This document shows positions 25,029 through 33,597 of a stretch of 64,000 nucleotides of DNA, piece by piece; positions within the stretch are counted from its first letter, which is position 1; every line of letters begins with the position of its first letter. Made by a program: the position numbers and the translations under genes. The notes below the pieces were generated by a model. That model searched no databases, had not been told where the DNA came from, and saw only the letters and a program-made list of their open reading frames with translations. The DNA is from an uncultured Eubacteriales bacterium (GTDB taxonomy: Bacteria; Bacillota; Clostridia; Peptostreptococcales; Anaerovoracaceae). Location: assembly GCA_910583765.1 (NCBI GenBank), contig CAJTYS010000020.1:3575-67574 (forward strand), given 5' to 3'.

Positions 25029-25823
25029 CTATTTCAGATAGCCCTGCCGGTCCAGCCATTCCAGCGACGCTCTGCCGTCCAGACTTTCGATGGTGATGGT
25101 GGCTGTTTTTTCGCAATATCGGTCCATGTCTTCTAAAACCTTCGCCATGTCCAAGGTCCCCTCTGGCAGAGCATTGTGCTGGTCATGGGTCCCGTCGTTA
25201 TTATGGATGTGCAGATGTCCAATATATGGCCCCATGATCCGCAGCCATTCCTCGGCGGGCAAACTGCTCATACAGTTGGCATGGCCCAGGTCCAGGCATA
25301 ATTTCACATTTGGATGCGCCACTTCCTCTGCTATTTTTGCCAACATATAGGGCTCGTCCTCCAGCACGTTTTCCAGACATATGGTAAAATCCTCTGACTT
25401 GTCTTCCATGTACTGTTTCCAAAACTCCACGGACTTTTCATGATGCCAGACTTTGTAATACACATAGGGCATGTACCCGGAATGAACGATCATTTTATGG
25501 ATCTGGTAATGCTCTTTTGCCAGATCATAGGCCTGCTGGTATCGTTCATGCGCCACGGCCTTGACCTTTGGATCAATGGCTGCGGGATGCAGTTCATTAA
25601 AGGGCGCATGGAAAATCAGCGGCAGCTGTTTCTCCCCTGTCAGGCGTCGTTCTCCAGCAGCCTGGTCCATTTCTGCCTGCACCTGCTGGTGGACCTGCTC
25701 AGCCATAGGTCCGTCCATGTTTTCCGCAGTGCAGTAATGATCTAGTTCCAGGCCGATTCCATATTCTGCCGCCAGCAGCGCCGCGTCTTGGGACACGCTG
25801 GCGATATAAAGCCGTTTTCTCAT
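25029..25823 (-). CDS. Sugar phosphate isomerase/epimerase family TIM barrel
   Basis: A 264-residue protein of the xylose isomerase-like (AP endonuclease 2) superfamily. Metal-site residues appear in order: LIFHAPFNEL, MIVHSGYMP, TICLENVLEDEP, KLCLDLGHANC, GHLHIHNNDGTHDQHNALPEGTLD (cited in part) and TITIESLDG. The substrate is unknown. It stands alone, convergent with asparaginase. Confidence 0.82.
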   Translation of the reverse strand: MRKRLYIASVSQDAALLAAEYGIGLELDHYCTAENMDGPMAEQVHQQVQAEMDQAAGERRLTGEKQLPLIFHAPFNELHPAAIDPKVKAVAHERYQQAYDLAKEHYQIHKMIVHSGYMPYVYYKVWHHEKSVEFWKQYMEDKSEDFTICLENVLEDEPYMLAKIAEEVAHPNVKLCLDLGHANCMSSLPAEEWLRIMGPYIGHLHIHNNDGTHDQHNALPEGTLDMAKVLEDMDRYCEKTATITIESLDGRASLEWLDRQGYLK

Positions 25824-25947
25824 GTTGATTGCCCCCTTTTGTCACTGATTATGGTATTTTACATCAATTGGGAACGGATGTAAATATGCGCTTTTCAAAA
25901 CAAACGGTTCGTTTTCAGGGCATGCCTGAGGCGCAGGAAAGCAAAAC

Positions 25948-26020
25948 AGCAGGAAAAATCAAAGGATAAACCGCCTCCAGGCAGCATAAGCTGTCATTGG
26001 AGGTGGTTTTTCTATGGCCG
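25948..26020 (+). repeat. 73-bp inverted repeat, copy 1
   Basis: Matches the reverse complement of 29839-29911 with one mismatch (base 25961). It holds the hairpin ACCGCCTCCA/TGGAGGTGGT with TTTTT after it, a GGAGGTGG ribosome binding site and ATGGCCG. In this copy the ATG opens only a 9-residue frame (MAAHERFAS). No gene covers 25824-26158 apart from this repeat and the luxR promoter. Confidence 0.92.
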
Positions 26021-26079
26021 CGCATGAGCGCTTTGCCTCATAAACCTTAATAAAAGTTTCTTCAAATCCCATTTCTCTA

Positions 26080-26109
26080 TTGTATAGAAAAGCAGGTTGG
26101 TGCTATACT
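26080..26109 (+). promoter_or_regulatory. Putative promoter of the luxR-type gene
   Basis: TTGTAT and TATACT separated by 18 bases, 50 bases before the start codon. Confidence 0.5.
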
Positions 26110-26158
26110 AAACATGACCAGTATACTGATGATTTAAGAAGCGACTAGAGAAGAGCCT

Positions 26159-27187
26159 ATGATTTCCAACACGATTTTTCTTACATATACGATTATGTCT
26201 TTTTTGAGCCTGCAGGCCATTACGCTGGTGCTGATGGTTCTCAGGCACAATGAATCCGGCAATACGAAACTGATGAAAGCTACCCGAAATTTTGTGATTG
26301 TTTCCCTTGTTTTGGGATTATTTTATTATATCAGTTTTTATCGAGAATTGGTTCTGGGGCACTTTGCCTATGGGCGATTCTCCCGCGGCCTAGATGCTGT
26401 CATTTTTTATGCCATGGGATACAGCTGGGTGAAGCTGATTGATGCCACGATAGATTCGCCTAATCCAAAACTGGTGAAATGGCGAAAATGCGCACCAAAG
26501 GTGTTCACCTGTCTTATGATCCTGTCTGCCGCCGCCTATATGTTCCTGCTGAATGACTATTATGCCACTGATCATGCTTGGGAAGAGGTCACAGTCGTTA
26601 TTTTAGAAGGGATCCTTGGCATCACAGTGGTAGTGTTCACTCTGGCTTATATGCTGCTGAGTTTTGGTGATCTGGCTGACGGCATGAGCCGCGCTTATAT
26701 CATTATAGTCAGCATTTTGATGAATTTTAATAATTTGTGGAACAATGTCATTGTTTGTTTTGTTTTTATCAAGATCGTCTCCCCGACCATCCTTAGCAGC
26801 AAGCTTTATGGCGTGACTTCTGTTCTAATTTTGATTATCAATCTGCTCACGGTCATCTATATTTATAAAAAAGATTTCTCTCCTTTTTTCTTTGGTCCAA
26901 AGGAGATGCGGCCACGGCCTCTTTCTGAAGAAGAAGTAGTAGACATGATCGCGGAAAGTCATCGGCTGACAGAACGGGAACGCAGTGTTTTAGCTTTGGC
27001 ATATCAGGGCCTTACCAATCCGGACATTGCGGAAAAATTGTTTATTTCCCGTCATACAGTCAAACGTCACATGCATAATATCTTTGAAAAGTTAGATGTT
27101 TCCACGAGAGTGGAGATGATTCGCTTGATCCAGTCACAGATAACGCTCGAAGAAAAGGAAAATGTTCGCACAGAGGAAAACCATTGA
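26159..27187 (+). CDS. Membrane-bound LuxR-type transcriptional regulator
   Basis: A 342-residue protein with about seven hydrophobic segments in residues 1-245 and a C-terminal LuxR-type helix-turn-helix at about 270-325 (LTERERSVLALAYQGLTNPDIAEKL cited in part, ISRHTVKRHMHNIFEKL). It resembles membrane-tethered LuxR regulators that respond to small molecules or membrane state. The neighbour downstream is an APC permease on the same strand, the likely target. The start follows AGAGAAGAG. Confidence 0.85.
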   Translation: MISNTIFLTYTIMSFLSLQAITLVLMVLRHNESGNTKLMKATRNFVIVSLVLGLFYYISFYRELVLGHFAYGRFSRGLDAVIFYAMGYSWVKLIDATIDSPNPKLVKWRKCAPKVFTCLMILSAAAYMFLLNDYYATDHAWEEVTVVILEGILGITVVVFTLAYMLLSFGDLADGMSRAYIIIVSILMNFNNLWNNVIVCFVFIKIVSPTILSSKLYGVTSVLILIINLLTVIYIYKKDFSPFFFGPKEMRPRPLSEEEVVDMIAESHRLTERERSVLALAYQGLTNPDIAEKLFISRHTVKRHMHNIFEKLDVSTRVEMIRLIQSQITLEEKENVRTEENH

Positions 27188-27383
27188 AATTTCAACACAA
27201 TAACCCATGTGGTCCATATGGTTTCCCTGAATTTTCGACAAATTTAACCCTGATGGCTAATTGTTTTCTCTCATTTTTTTCGTTATAAAGTAATATTGCG
27301 GATATCATGAAACATATTACAAAATGCGCGCCGGACATCTGATTTCGGGGCGCGAATTTAAGAGTTTGGAGGGAAAATTTTAT

Positions 27384-28727
27384 ATGTCTCAGAAAAAGAA
27401 AATTTCTACGTTTGCGTTGGTAATGATGATTTGTGTCACAGTTGCCGGCGGAGGGTTCGGGATCGAGGACTTAGTGGGATCTGTCGGGCCGGGGATGACC
27501 ATGTTGGTGTTCATTCTCCTGCCATTTGTTTGGTCCCTGCCTTTTGGCCTTTCTTCAGCGGAATTGTCTTCTGCTTGGCCGGAAGACGGCGGCATGTACA
27601 CCTGGGCCAAACAAGGACTTGGTGAAAAGGCTGGATTCGTGAGCGGCTGGTGTTATACGATTGCTGGGTTCGTTGAACCTGCCACATTTGCCGTGCTCAG
27701 CGCGAATTACATGAAAATGCTGCTTCCGATTGAAGTGAATGACTTTGTTTACTGGTGCCTATGCGCTGCGCTTATTGTTATTTTTGCGATCATTAATATT
27801 ATCGGGATCAAAGTCGTCAGTAACATGGCAACGGTCATCACTCTGCTGGGCATCATACCGTTTTTGATCTTGGTAGTGTTGTCTCTGATGGATATCAACT
27901 ACAGCCCTGTAAAACCAATGCTGCCAGAAGACATGTCTTTTCTGCAGGCAGCGGGAAACGGCCTTCTGATCGGTATCTGGTTCAACACTGGATTTGAAAC
28001 CATCTCTACTATGTCAGGAGATATTGAAGACGGTTCCAGAAAGGTGCCAAAAGCAATTGTCATTGCGGTGCCGCTGATTTCTATCATGTACATATTGTGG
28101 GTCATTCCCGCGCTGGCTTCAGTAGGGCACTGGGAAGACTGGTCTTCCGAAGGACCTCTTTCTTTTGTGGAAATTGGAGAAGCAGTAGGCGGCGCGCCAA
28201 TGAGATGGGCCTTTGTCGCTGCTGGAAGCCTTGCCAGCATGATGATCCTTTGCGAATACATTTTGGCGTATGCGTATGTCATGAAATCCTTTAGCGAGAA
28301 AGGGCAGTTCTTTAAAATTTTCTCAAAAGAGCACAAAAGATTCAAGACGCCTTATATGGCGATCATCATTTTGTCATCGGTCAGCATTATTCTGTGTTCT
28401 TCCGGAAGCTTCATTGAGTTCGTAGGCATTGCTTCGATTCTGTATGCTGTTCCAGTTATTATGATGTTCATCGCGAACATTAAGCTGAGGGTGAAAAATC
28501 CAGATCTCAGATTGGACTTCAAAGTGCCGCTTCCAAACAAGGCTTATATCGTGTATCTTTGCTTCCCAATCGTGATTTATGGCGCCAGCGTGTTCACGGA
28601 TAATTGGATCGTGGGGCTCGGTCTGGCTGCGACTTCCATCCCTGCTTATCTATTCTTTAAGAAAGTATATCGGGGCGGTCGTTATTGGGAAGAATGCCAT
28701 AAGAAAGAAGAGCAACAGTCCGCGTAA
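27384..28727 (+). CDS. APC family amino acid permease
   Basis: A 447-residue transporter with 12 predicted membrane helices. The APC start pattern is VMMICVTVAGGGFGIEDLVGSVGPG and LPFGLSSAELSSAWPEDGGMYTWAKQGLG (cited in part), with the unwound helix 6 region around NTGFETISTMSGDIED. Glutamate:GABA antiporter-like members share this layout, but the substrate is not readable. The start at MSQKKK is supported by GGAGGG 10 bases upstream. It follows the luxR-type gene after 196 bases. Confidence 0.88.
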   Translation: MSQKKKISTFALVMMICVTVAGGGFGIEDLVGSVGPGMTMLVFILLPFVWSLPFGLSSAELSSAWPEDGGMYTWAKQGLGEKAGFVSGWCYTIAGFVEPATFAVLSANYMKMLLPIEVNDFVYWCLCAALIVIFAIINIIGIKVVSNMATVITLLGIIPFLILVVLSLMDINYSPVKPMLPEDMSFLQAAGNGLLIGIWFNTGFETISTMSGDIEDGSRKVPKAIVIAVPLISIMYILWVIPALASVGHWEDWSSEGPLSFVEIGEAVGGAPMRWAFVAAGSLASMMILCEYILAYAYVMKSFSEKGQFFKIFSKEHKRFKTPYMAIIILSSVSIILCSSGSFIEFVGIASILYAVPVIMMFIANIKLRVKNPDLRLDFKVPLPNKAYIVYLCFPIVIYGASVFTDNWIVGLGLAATSIPAYLFFKKVYRGGRYWEECHKKEEQQSA

Positions 28728-28786
28728 AACAATCAAGGGATATCCCTATTTTGGCAATTGATTTTCTCAAGATATGAAGGAATGGA

Positions 28787-28816
28787 GATCGGCAGGAGCC
28801 GATCCCTTTTCTTTTT
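28787..28816 (+). terminator. Terminator after the APC permease
   Basis: GATCGGC-agga-GCCGATC followed by CCTTTTCTTTTT. Confidence 0.85.
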
Positions 28817-28851
28817 GCGCAGAAAGCATAGGTGCTCAGCTGCCTGACCGC

Positions 28852-29844
28852 CTATACTTTCGCCACTTGATACATTTCACGCAGGACATCCGCTCCAGCG
28901 GCAAAATAGTCCATGATGTTCCAATAACTGACCCCTGCCAGACCATACTCGGAAACCAGCCCCAGCTTTGCCCGCAGGCTTCGGGCATCTTCAAACCATA
29001 CTGCGTGACGGATCCCGCTTTCATCTGTGTAGTAAAAATATGGTGACTGGGCTGTCTCATCAAACTGGATCGCTGCCCCATAGCGCTCTGCTCTGGCAAG
29101 GGCTTCTTCGCTTGAAATCTTTTCTGCTCGGGACTCACCTTTCACAAAAGGGAGCTTCCAATCGTATCCATAGTTGGGGATGCCCATCAGGATCTGGTCC
29201 GCAGGGATCTCCGTAAGGCCGTACTCAAGGACCAGCCGGACTTGATCCAGCGGCGCGACAGCCCGGGGCGGACCGTAAGTATAGCCCCACTCGTATGTCA
29301 TTAACAACGAAAAATTCGCAGCCTGCCCCATGCCTCCATAATCATGCCCCTGGTAAAGCAGTCCCGGCTGATCCGCAGAAGTCTTGGGAGCCAGAGCCAC
29401 AGTCACCAGATATCCTGCTTCATTGAGCCGTTCCCTGGCCCGCCGCACCAGATCCGTGTAAGCGTCCCGATCTTCTGCGTAAACGAACTCAAAGTCAAAA
29501 TCCACGCCAAAGAATCCCTTTGCCCTGACCATCTGCAAAAGATTTTCGATCAGCTGCTCTTGTGCCTGGATGTTTTCCAGGAGCGCTTTTACCAACTGAT
29601 TATTGAACACCCCCTGCTGGTCCAAAGGTGTTAGCACTAACAGGGACTGCACGCCTGACTCTCTGGCAGGAAGCCTTAGATTGTCATCCTGCAGATCAAT
29701 GAGCTGTCCATCCTCTGTGAAGCCATAACTGAACGCCGATAGGAATGTGAGGCTCGGAAGCCAGGCCTCCAGCGTCTCCGACGCGATGCTGGGATAAGCG
29801 TATCCGTTCACCAGGATCGTTTCGTTTTGTAATTTTTCGGCCAT
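28852..29844 (-). CDS. Glycoside hydrolase family 18 protein (YaaH/SleL-like, no LysM)
   Basis: A 330-residue TIM-barrel hydrolase. The GH18 catalytic motif DxDxE is present in FFGVDFDFEFVY near residue 118, and ILMGIPNYGYDWKLPF and the late SYWNIMDYFAAG are typical of spore cortex N-acetylglucosaminidases such as SleL/YaaH. There are no LysM repeats and no signal peptide, so spore-coat targeting, if any, is by another route. Its ribosome binding site GGAGGTGG lies in the 3' arm of the hairpin in the 73-bp repeat. It is the last gene of the minus-strand run from fumarase. Confidence 0.88.
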   Translation of the reverse strand: MAEKLQNETILVNGYAYPSIASETLEAWLPSLTFLSAFSYGFTEDGQLIDLQDDNLRLPARESGVQSLLVLTPLDQQGVFNNQLVKALLENIQAQEQLIENLLQMVRAKGFFGVDFDFEFVYAEDRDAYTDLVRRARERLNEAGYLVTVALAPKTSADQPGLLYQGHDYGGMGQAANFSLLMTYEWGYTYGPPRAVAPLDQVRLVLEYGLTEIPADQILMGIPNYGYDWKLPFVKGESRAEKISSEEALARAERYGAAIQFDETAQSPYFYYTDESGIRHAVWFEDARSLRAKLGLVSEYGLAGVSYWNIMDYFAAGADVLREMYQVAKV

Positions 29845-29911
29845 AGAAAAACCACCTCCAATGACAGCTTATGCTGCCTGGAGGCGGTTTATCCTTCGAT
29901 TTTTCCTGCTT
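29839..29911 (-). repeat. 73-bp inverted repeat, copy 2, with terminator-like hairpin
   Basis: Reverse complement of 25948-26020 with one mismatch. It fills the whole gap between the GHL10-Fn3 gene and GH18 and ends just inside the GH18 start codon region. The stem ACCGCCTCCA/TGGAGGTGGT plus TTTTT can act as a terminator and also masks the GH18 ribosome binding site. Confidence 0.92.
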
Positions 29912-31601
29912 ATTTTGCTGTCTTGTTGCTCTTGTTGCTGAAATTGCTGTAAACTCGTTTGCCTGACGCTGTCTTGTAGGCTTTCACCTTATAATAATAG
30001 CGTTTGCCCTTTTTCAGCTTTTTGTTGGTAAAGCTGGTGGTCTTGCTGTTCACGGTTTTAATGGCTGCGTACTTGCCATTTTTCTTTGTGGCTCGATAGA
30101 CCCGATAGCCAGTGGCACCCGCTACCTTTTTCCATTTCACTGTGATTTTTCGCTTTCCTGCCTTGGTGCTGATCTTCGGAGCCTTTGGCTTTGTCACCTT
30201 CACTGGCAGTGCTTTGCTGGAAATAGAGGAAAACGGATAATAAATGCTTCCCTTATAAGCCCGCACTTTATAATAGTAAGTTTTCCCGCTTTTCAGCTTT
30301 GTGTTTTGAAAGCTGGTTGTAGTGCTGCCCACTGTTTTTACCCGCTTGTATGTGCCGTTTTTGCTGGTTGCTCTGTAAACCTGATAACCGGAGACACCGA
30401 AGATCCGGTTCCATTTCACAGTCAGCGTGGTCGGATCGTTGACAGCAGTGCTGACGCGGGGGATGCGCTTGACCATTTTGTTCAAATTACTCAGCTCCTT
30501 GGCCGCAGCGTTGCGATACAGATCGTTGGCACTGAACAGCGCGTATCCCTGATAGCCGTAAGTCCGAAGCTGGTTCAGCTGGTCCGCCAAGTTCGTGGAT
30601 TTTTTACCCCATCCTGGGTCATCCGAATACTTGGCGCCTGTCCGGTAAGACGCAAGACCGACGTACATAGTCGTTCCATTTTTGTTCAGCTCTTTCCATG
30701 CCTGGAGCCGGTCTGTGAACATGGTTGTCTTTCCGTTTTTGCCCCACTGATCGGTCCAGTAGAGCTGCGGTTCTATGTAATCCACATATCCATCCTCTGA
30801 CATCCATTTGTCCACGTCCACGCCTGCGTTCCTGCAGTTTCCAATGTTCCCTGCCGGGCTGATGCCGAATTGCGCTGTGCTGTCCAGAGCCTTGACCGTG
30901 CTGTACACTTCCCGCACCATTTTGTTCACATTGGCTCGCTTTGTTTTCGCAGGAGGCGCAGAAGTGTCCGCGTTTTCCGCTTTTCCAGTAAAGTCAATGC
31001 TTGTGACCAGTTTGCCCTTGCTATTGAGATACCTGTATTTCTTTTTCGCATGATAAAAATAATCGTCAAAATGGATGCCGTCCACATCGTAAGCCATGAC
31101 TTCTTTGACTGCTGTCTTGACCCGTTCTATAGAACTAGCATAAGCCGGATCCAGATAATTGTCAATGGTCATCCTATACGGATTCAGCCAGGCATGAAGC
31201 TCCATCCCCTTTTTATGGCTTAATTCCACCATGACTTTCAAAGGATCGAACGTATAAGCATCCGCCGCTGTCACCTCTTTCTTGGAAGTCAGATATTGGG
31301 AAGCCTTAAAAGTCTTGCTCTTCCATGCCGCGTCATCAAAAGCCCGCACATGAAAATACACGGTGTTGATACTGTTCGCTTTTGCTTTGTCTAAAAATGC
31401 CGCAGCCTTTGAGCGGAACACGGATTCCTTGTCTGTTTTCAGACCCAAAGAACCGAAATCCACATAAGCCAGCCAGACGGCCCGCATTTCTCCCTTGCTG
31501 GCGGCAGCCGCTTCCTGAGGCCTGTTAAAAGGCAATCCTCCCAGTATGGTGACTGCGCCAAACACAAATACAGTTATGATCGCTGCGATTCGTTTTTTCA
31601 T
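29910..31601 (-). CDS. Secreted GHL10 (DUF187) glycosidase-like protein with two fibronectin type III domains
   Basis: A 563-residue exported protein with a signal peptide (residues 1-33). The GHL10 TIM barrel spans about 40-370: MRAVWLAYVDFGSLG, NSINTVYFHVRAF, ELHAWLNPYR, DGIHFDDYFY, FGISPAGNIG, DYIEPQLYWTDQ. Two Fn3 domains follow at about 372-465 and 468-563, both with GYxVYRAT and a YYYKV(R/K)AYK core. The Lys-rich tail may bind the wall. The family is thought to act on cell-surface glycans. It overlaps the preceding GHL10 gene by 4 bases (ATGA) and shares its catalytic domain with it. Confidence 0.9.
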   Translation of the reverse strand: MKKRIAAIITVFVFGAVTILGGLPFNRPQEAAAASKGEMRAVWLAYVDFGSLGLKTDKESVFRSKAAAFLDKAKANSINTVYFHVRAFDDAAWKSKTFKASQYLTSKKEVTAADAYTFDPLKVMVELSHKKGMELHAWLNPYRMTIDNYLDPAYASSIERVKTAVKEVMAYDVDGIHFDDYFYHAKKKYRYLNSKGKLVTSIDFTGKAENADTSAPPAKTKRANVNKMVREVYSTVKALDSTAQFGISPAGNIGNCRNAGVDVDKWMSEDGYVDYIEPQLYWTDQWGKNGKTTMFTDRLQAWKELNKNGTTMYVGLASYRTGAKYSDDPGWGKKSTNLADQLNQLRTYGYQGYALFSANDLYRNAAAKELSNLNKMVKRIPRVSTAVNDPTTLTVKWNRIFGVSGYQVYRATSKNGTYKRVKTVGSTTTSFQNTKLKSGKTYYYKVRAYKGSIYYPFSSISSKALPVKVTKPKAPKISTKAGKRKITVKWKKVAGATGYRVYRATKKNGKYAAIKTVNSKTTSFTNKKLKKGKRYYYKVKAYKTASGKRVYSNFSNKSNKTAK

Positions 31602-32686
31602 TTGTTCATCACTTCTCCTTGGTAATTTTTTATTTCTTCCTGCGCGCCCTGGCGAAACAGATCTCTGGCGCTGAAAAGAGCGAAGCCATGGCAGCCTTTT
31701 TCCCGCAGAATCCGCACCTGCCGCGCCAGATTGTCGCTGGATGCGTGCCAGCCCGGGTCATCCTTGGCCTTCTCACCTGTCCGATAAAGCGCGAGCCCTG
31801 GGTACAGCGGGATTCCTGCCTCATTTAGACCCATCCATTCCTCCAGCGTATTGGTGAACATCTTCTCCCGCCAAGCAGCGCTGTGCTGGTCGGTCCAGTA
31901 GATCTGGGGCATGATGTAATCCACGTAGCCTTCCTGGGACATCCAGGTCTCCACGTCCACGCCAATGGAATGACAATAGCCAATGTTTCCCGCCGGACTG
32001 ATGCCAAACTGGAGCTCCCGTCCGTAAGTTTTCACTTTACTGTAAACAGCCCTGACCATTTGATTGACGTTTCTCATCATTTCCTCTTCAGGGACCTTGG
32101 AATCTTCTTGATAGAAATAGTCATCAAAATGGATGCCGTCCACATCATAATTTTCTAGAATCTCTTCCACACAGACAAGGATCTCTGTCGTGGAATTCTC
32201 GTCTGCTGGGTCCAGGATCGCCTTATCAAAATCACGATTCCGGTAAGGATTCAGCCAGGCGTGAAGCTCCATATCATATTTTCCAGCCAGCTCCACCATG
32301 ATCTTTAGCGGGTCATAAGGGATGTCCTCTTTCTTGCTCCAAAGATACCTGCTCATGGGAAAGGTCCGCGACTTGTACGCTGCGTCCCTGAAAGCCCGCA
32401 CATGGAAATACACCGTGTTGATGGAATTTTCTTTTGCTGCCTGGAAAAAGGTCTCTGCGTTTTTCCGAAACTTTGCTTCTTCCTGATTATACAGGCCCAA
32501 AGCCTTGTAGTCCACATAAGCCAGCCAAATGGCCCGAGTTTCTTGCCCAGGAATCCTCTGGATCAGGTCTTTGCCAAAAGAAACTCCCAGAACCGCGAGA
32601 ATGACCAATAGGATCCCTGCGGCCGCCAGCAGCCGCCTCTGTTTTTGGAGCTGCTTTTTCGTCTTCCGTTTTTTTCTCTTTTTCAT
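31598..32686 (-). CDS. GHL10 (DUF187) glycosidase-like protein, single domain
   Basis: A 362-residue paralogue of the next gene. A very basic N-terminus (KKRKKRKTKKQLQKQRR) is followed by one membrane helix at about 19-38, then the GHL10 barrel with TRAIWLAYVDYKALG, NSINTVYFHVRAF, DGIHFDDYFYQ, FGISPAGNIGYC and DYIMPQIYWTDQ. It lacks Fn3 domains and is probably membrane-tethered by an uncleaved anchor. It is coupled by 4-base overlaps to the dehydrogenase upstream and its paralogue downstream. Confidence 0.9.
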   Translation of the reverse strand: MKKRKKRKTKKQLQKQRRLLAAAGILLVILAVLGVSFGKDLIQRIPGQETRAIWLAYVDYKALGLYNQEEAKFRKNAETFFQAAKENSINTVYFHVRAFRDAAYKSRTFPMSRYLWSKKEDIPYDPLKIMVELAGKYDMELHAWLNPYRNRDFDKAILDPADENSTTEILVCVEEILENYDVDGIHFDDYFYQEDSKVPEEEMMRNVNQMVRAVYSKVKTYGRELQFGISPAGNIGYCHSIGVDVETWMSQEGYVDYIMPQIYWTDQHSAAWREKMFTNTLEEWMGLNEAGIPLYPGLALYRTGEKAKDDPGWHASSDNLARQVRILREKGCHGFALFSARDLFRQGAQEEIKNYQGEVMNK

Positions 32687-33594
32687 ACCAGCCGATTCGA
32701 TCTTTCTCCCCGGATGAAGCTTGCCAGGTTCGCACCGCAGGTTTCCACCACAATGCGCCTGGTTTCCACAGGGATGAAAGCCATGTGCGGGGTGATCTTG
32801 CAGTTCTCCAGGCCAATGAGAGGATTTCCCGCTTCCGGTGGCTCTTTAGCCAAAACATCCAGACCCGCGCCAGACAGTTTTCCTGATTTCAGCGCCGCTG
32901 CCAGATCCTCTTCATTCACCAGCCCGCCCCTGGCAGTATTGATCAGAATCGCACCGTCCTTCATTTTTTCAATGAACGTCCGATCCACCAGCCCTGCGTT
33001 TTCCTTTGTCAGCGGACAGTGGAGGGACACGACGTCCGCAGCCATGGCTTTCTCCGGTTCTTTACTGTAAACATGGACTGTCATGCCAAAGGCTTCTGCC
33101 AGCTGAGCCATCTTTTTACCGATGTTTCCATAGCCCACGATACCGATGCTCTTTCCCGCCAGCAGCATCACAGGCGCTTTCATGAAAGTATAATCCTTAC
33201 AATTCTGCCATTCGCCTTCTGTCACCGCCTTGTTGTAAAGTTCTGCCTGATTGGAAAGGGCCAGCAACAGGGCCATGGCATGCTGGGCCACTGCGTCCGT
33301 GGAGTAGGCCGGCACATTGGCCACTGCGATCCCATGCTCCTCAGCCGCCTCTAGGTCCACATGATTGAATCCAGTGGCCGCGATGCCAATGAATTTCAAG
33401 TCTGGACACTGCTCCATCACCTCCCGGCTCAAAGGCAGGGAATCCACGAACGCGGCCTCCGCCCCAGCCAGCCGCTCCGGGATCTCCTCTGGCGCAGTCC
33501 GTTTATAAGGCTGAAATTCCCCGAGCCGCGCAATGCATTCCCAAGAAATATCTCCTGGATTGATAATAGCGCTGTCTAAAAACACGATTTTCAT
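32683..33594 (-). CDS. D-2-hydroxyacid dehydrogenase (glycerate dehydrogenase-like)
   Basis: A 303-residue NAD-dependent dehydrogenase. The nucleotide-binding GKSIGIVGYGNIGKKMAQ lies near residue 150, catalytic Arg in LINTARGGLVNE, Glu in DVLAKEPPE, and His in ITPHMAF. It reduces hydroxypyruvate, glyoxylate or a related 2-oxoacid; the sequence does not separate these. It is three bases from the M16 peptidase and overlaps the GHL10 gene, so all are co-transcribed. Confidence 0.9.
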   Translation of the reverse strand: MKIVFLDSAIINPGDISWECIARLGEFQPYKRTAPEEIPERLAGAEAAFVDSLPLSREVMEQCPDLKFIGIAATGFNHVDLEAAEEHGIAVANVPAYSTDAVAQHAMALLLALSNQAELYNKAVTEGEWQNCKDYTFMKAPVMLLAGKSIGIVGYGNIGKKMAQLAEAFGMTVHVYSKEPEKAMAADVVSLHCPLTKENAGLVDRTFIEKMKDGAILINTARGGLVNEEDLAAALKSGKLSGAGLDVLAKEPPEAGNPLIGLENCKITPHMAFIPVETRRIVVETCGANLASFIRGERSNRLV

Positions 33595-33597
33595 AGT

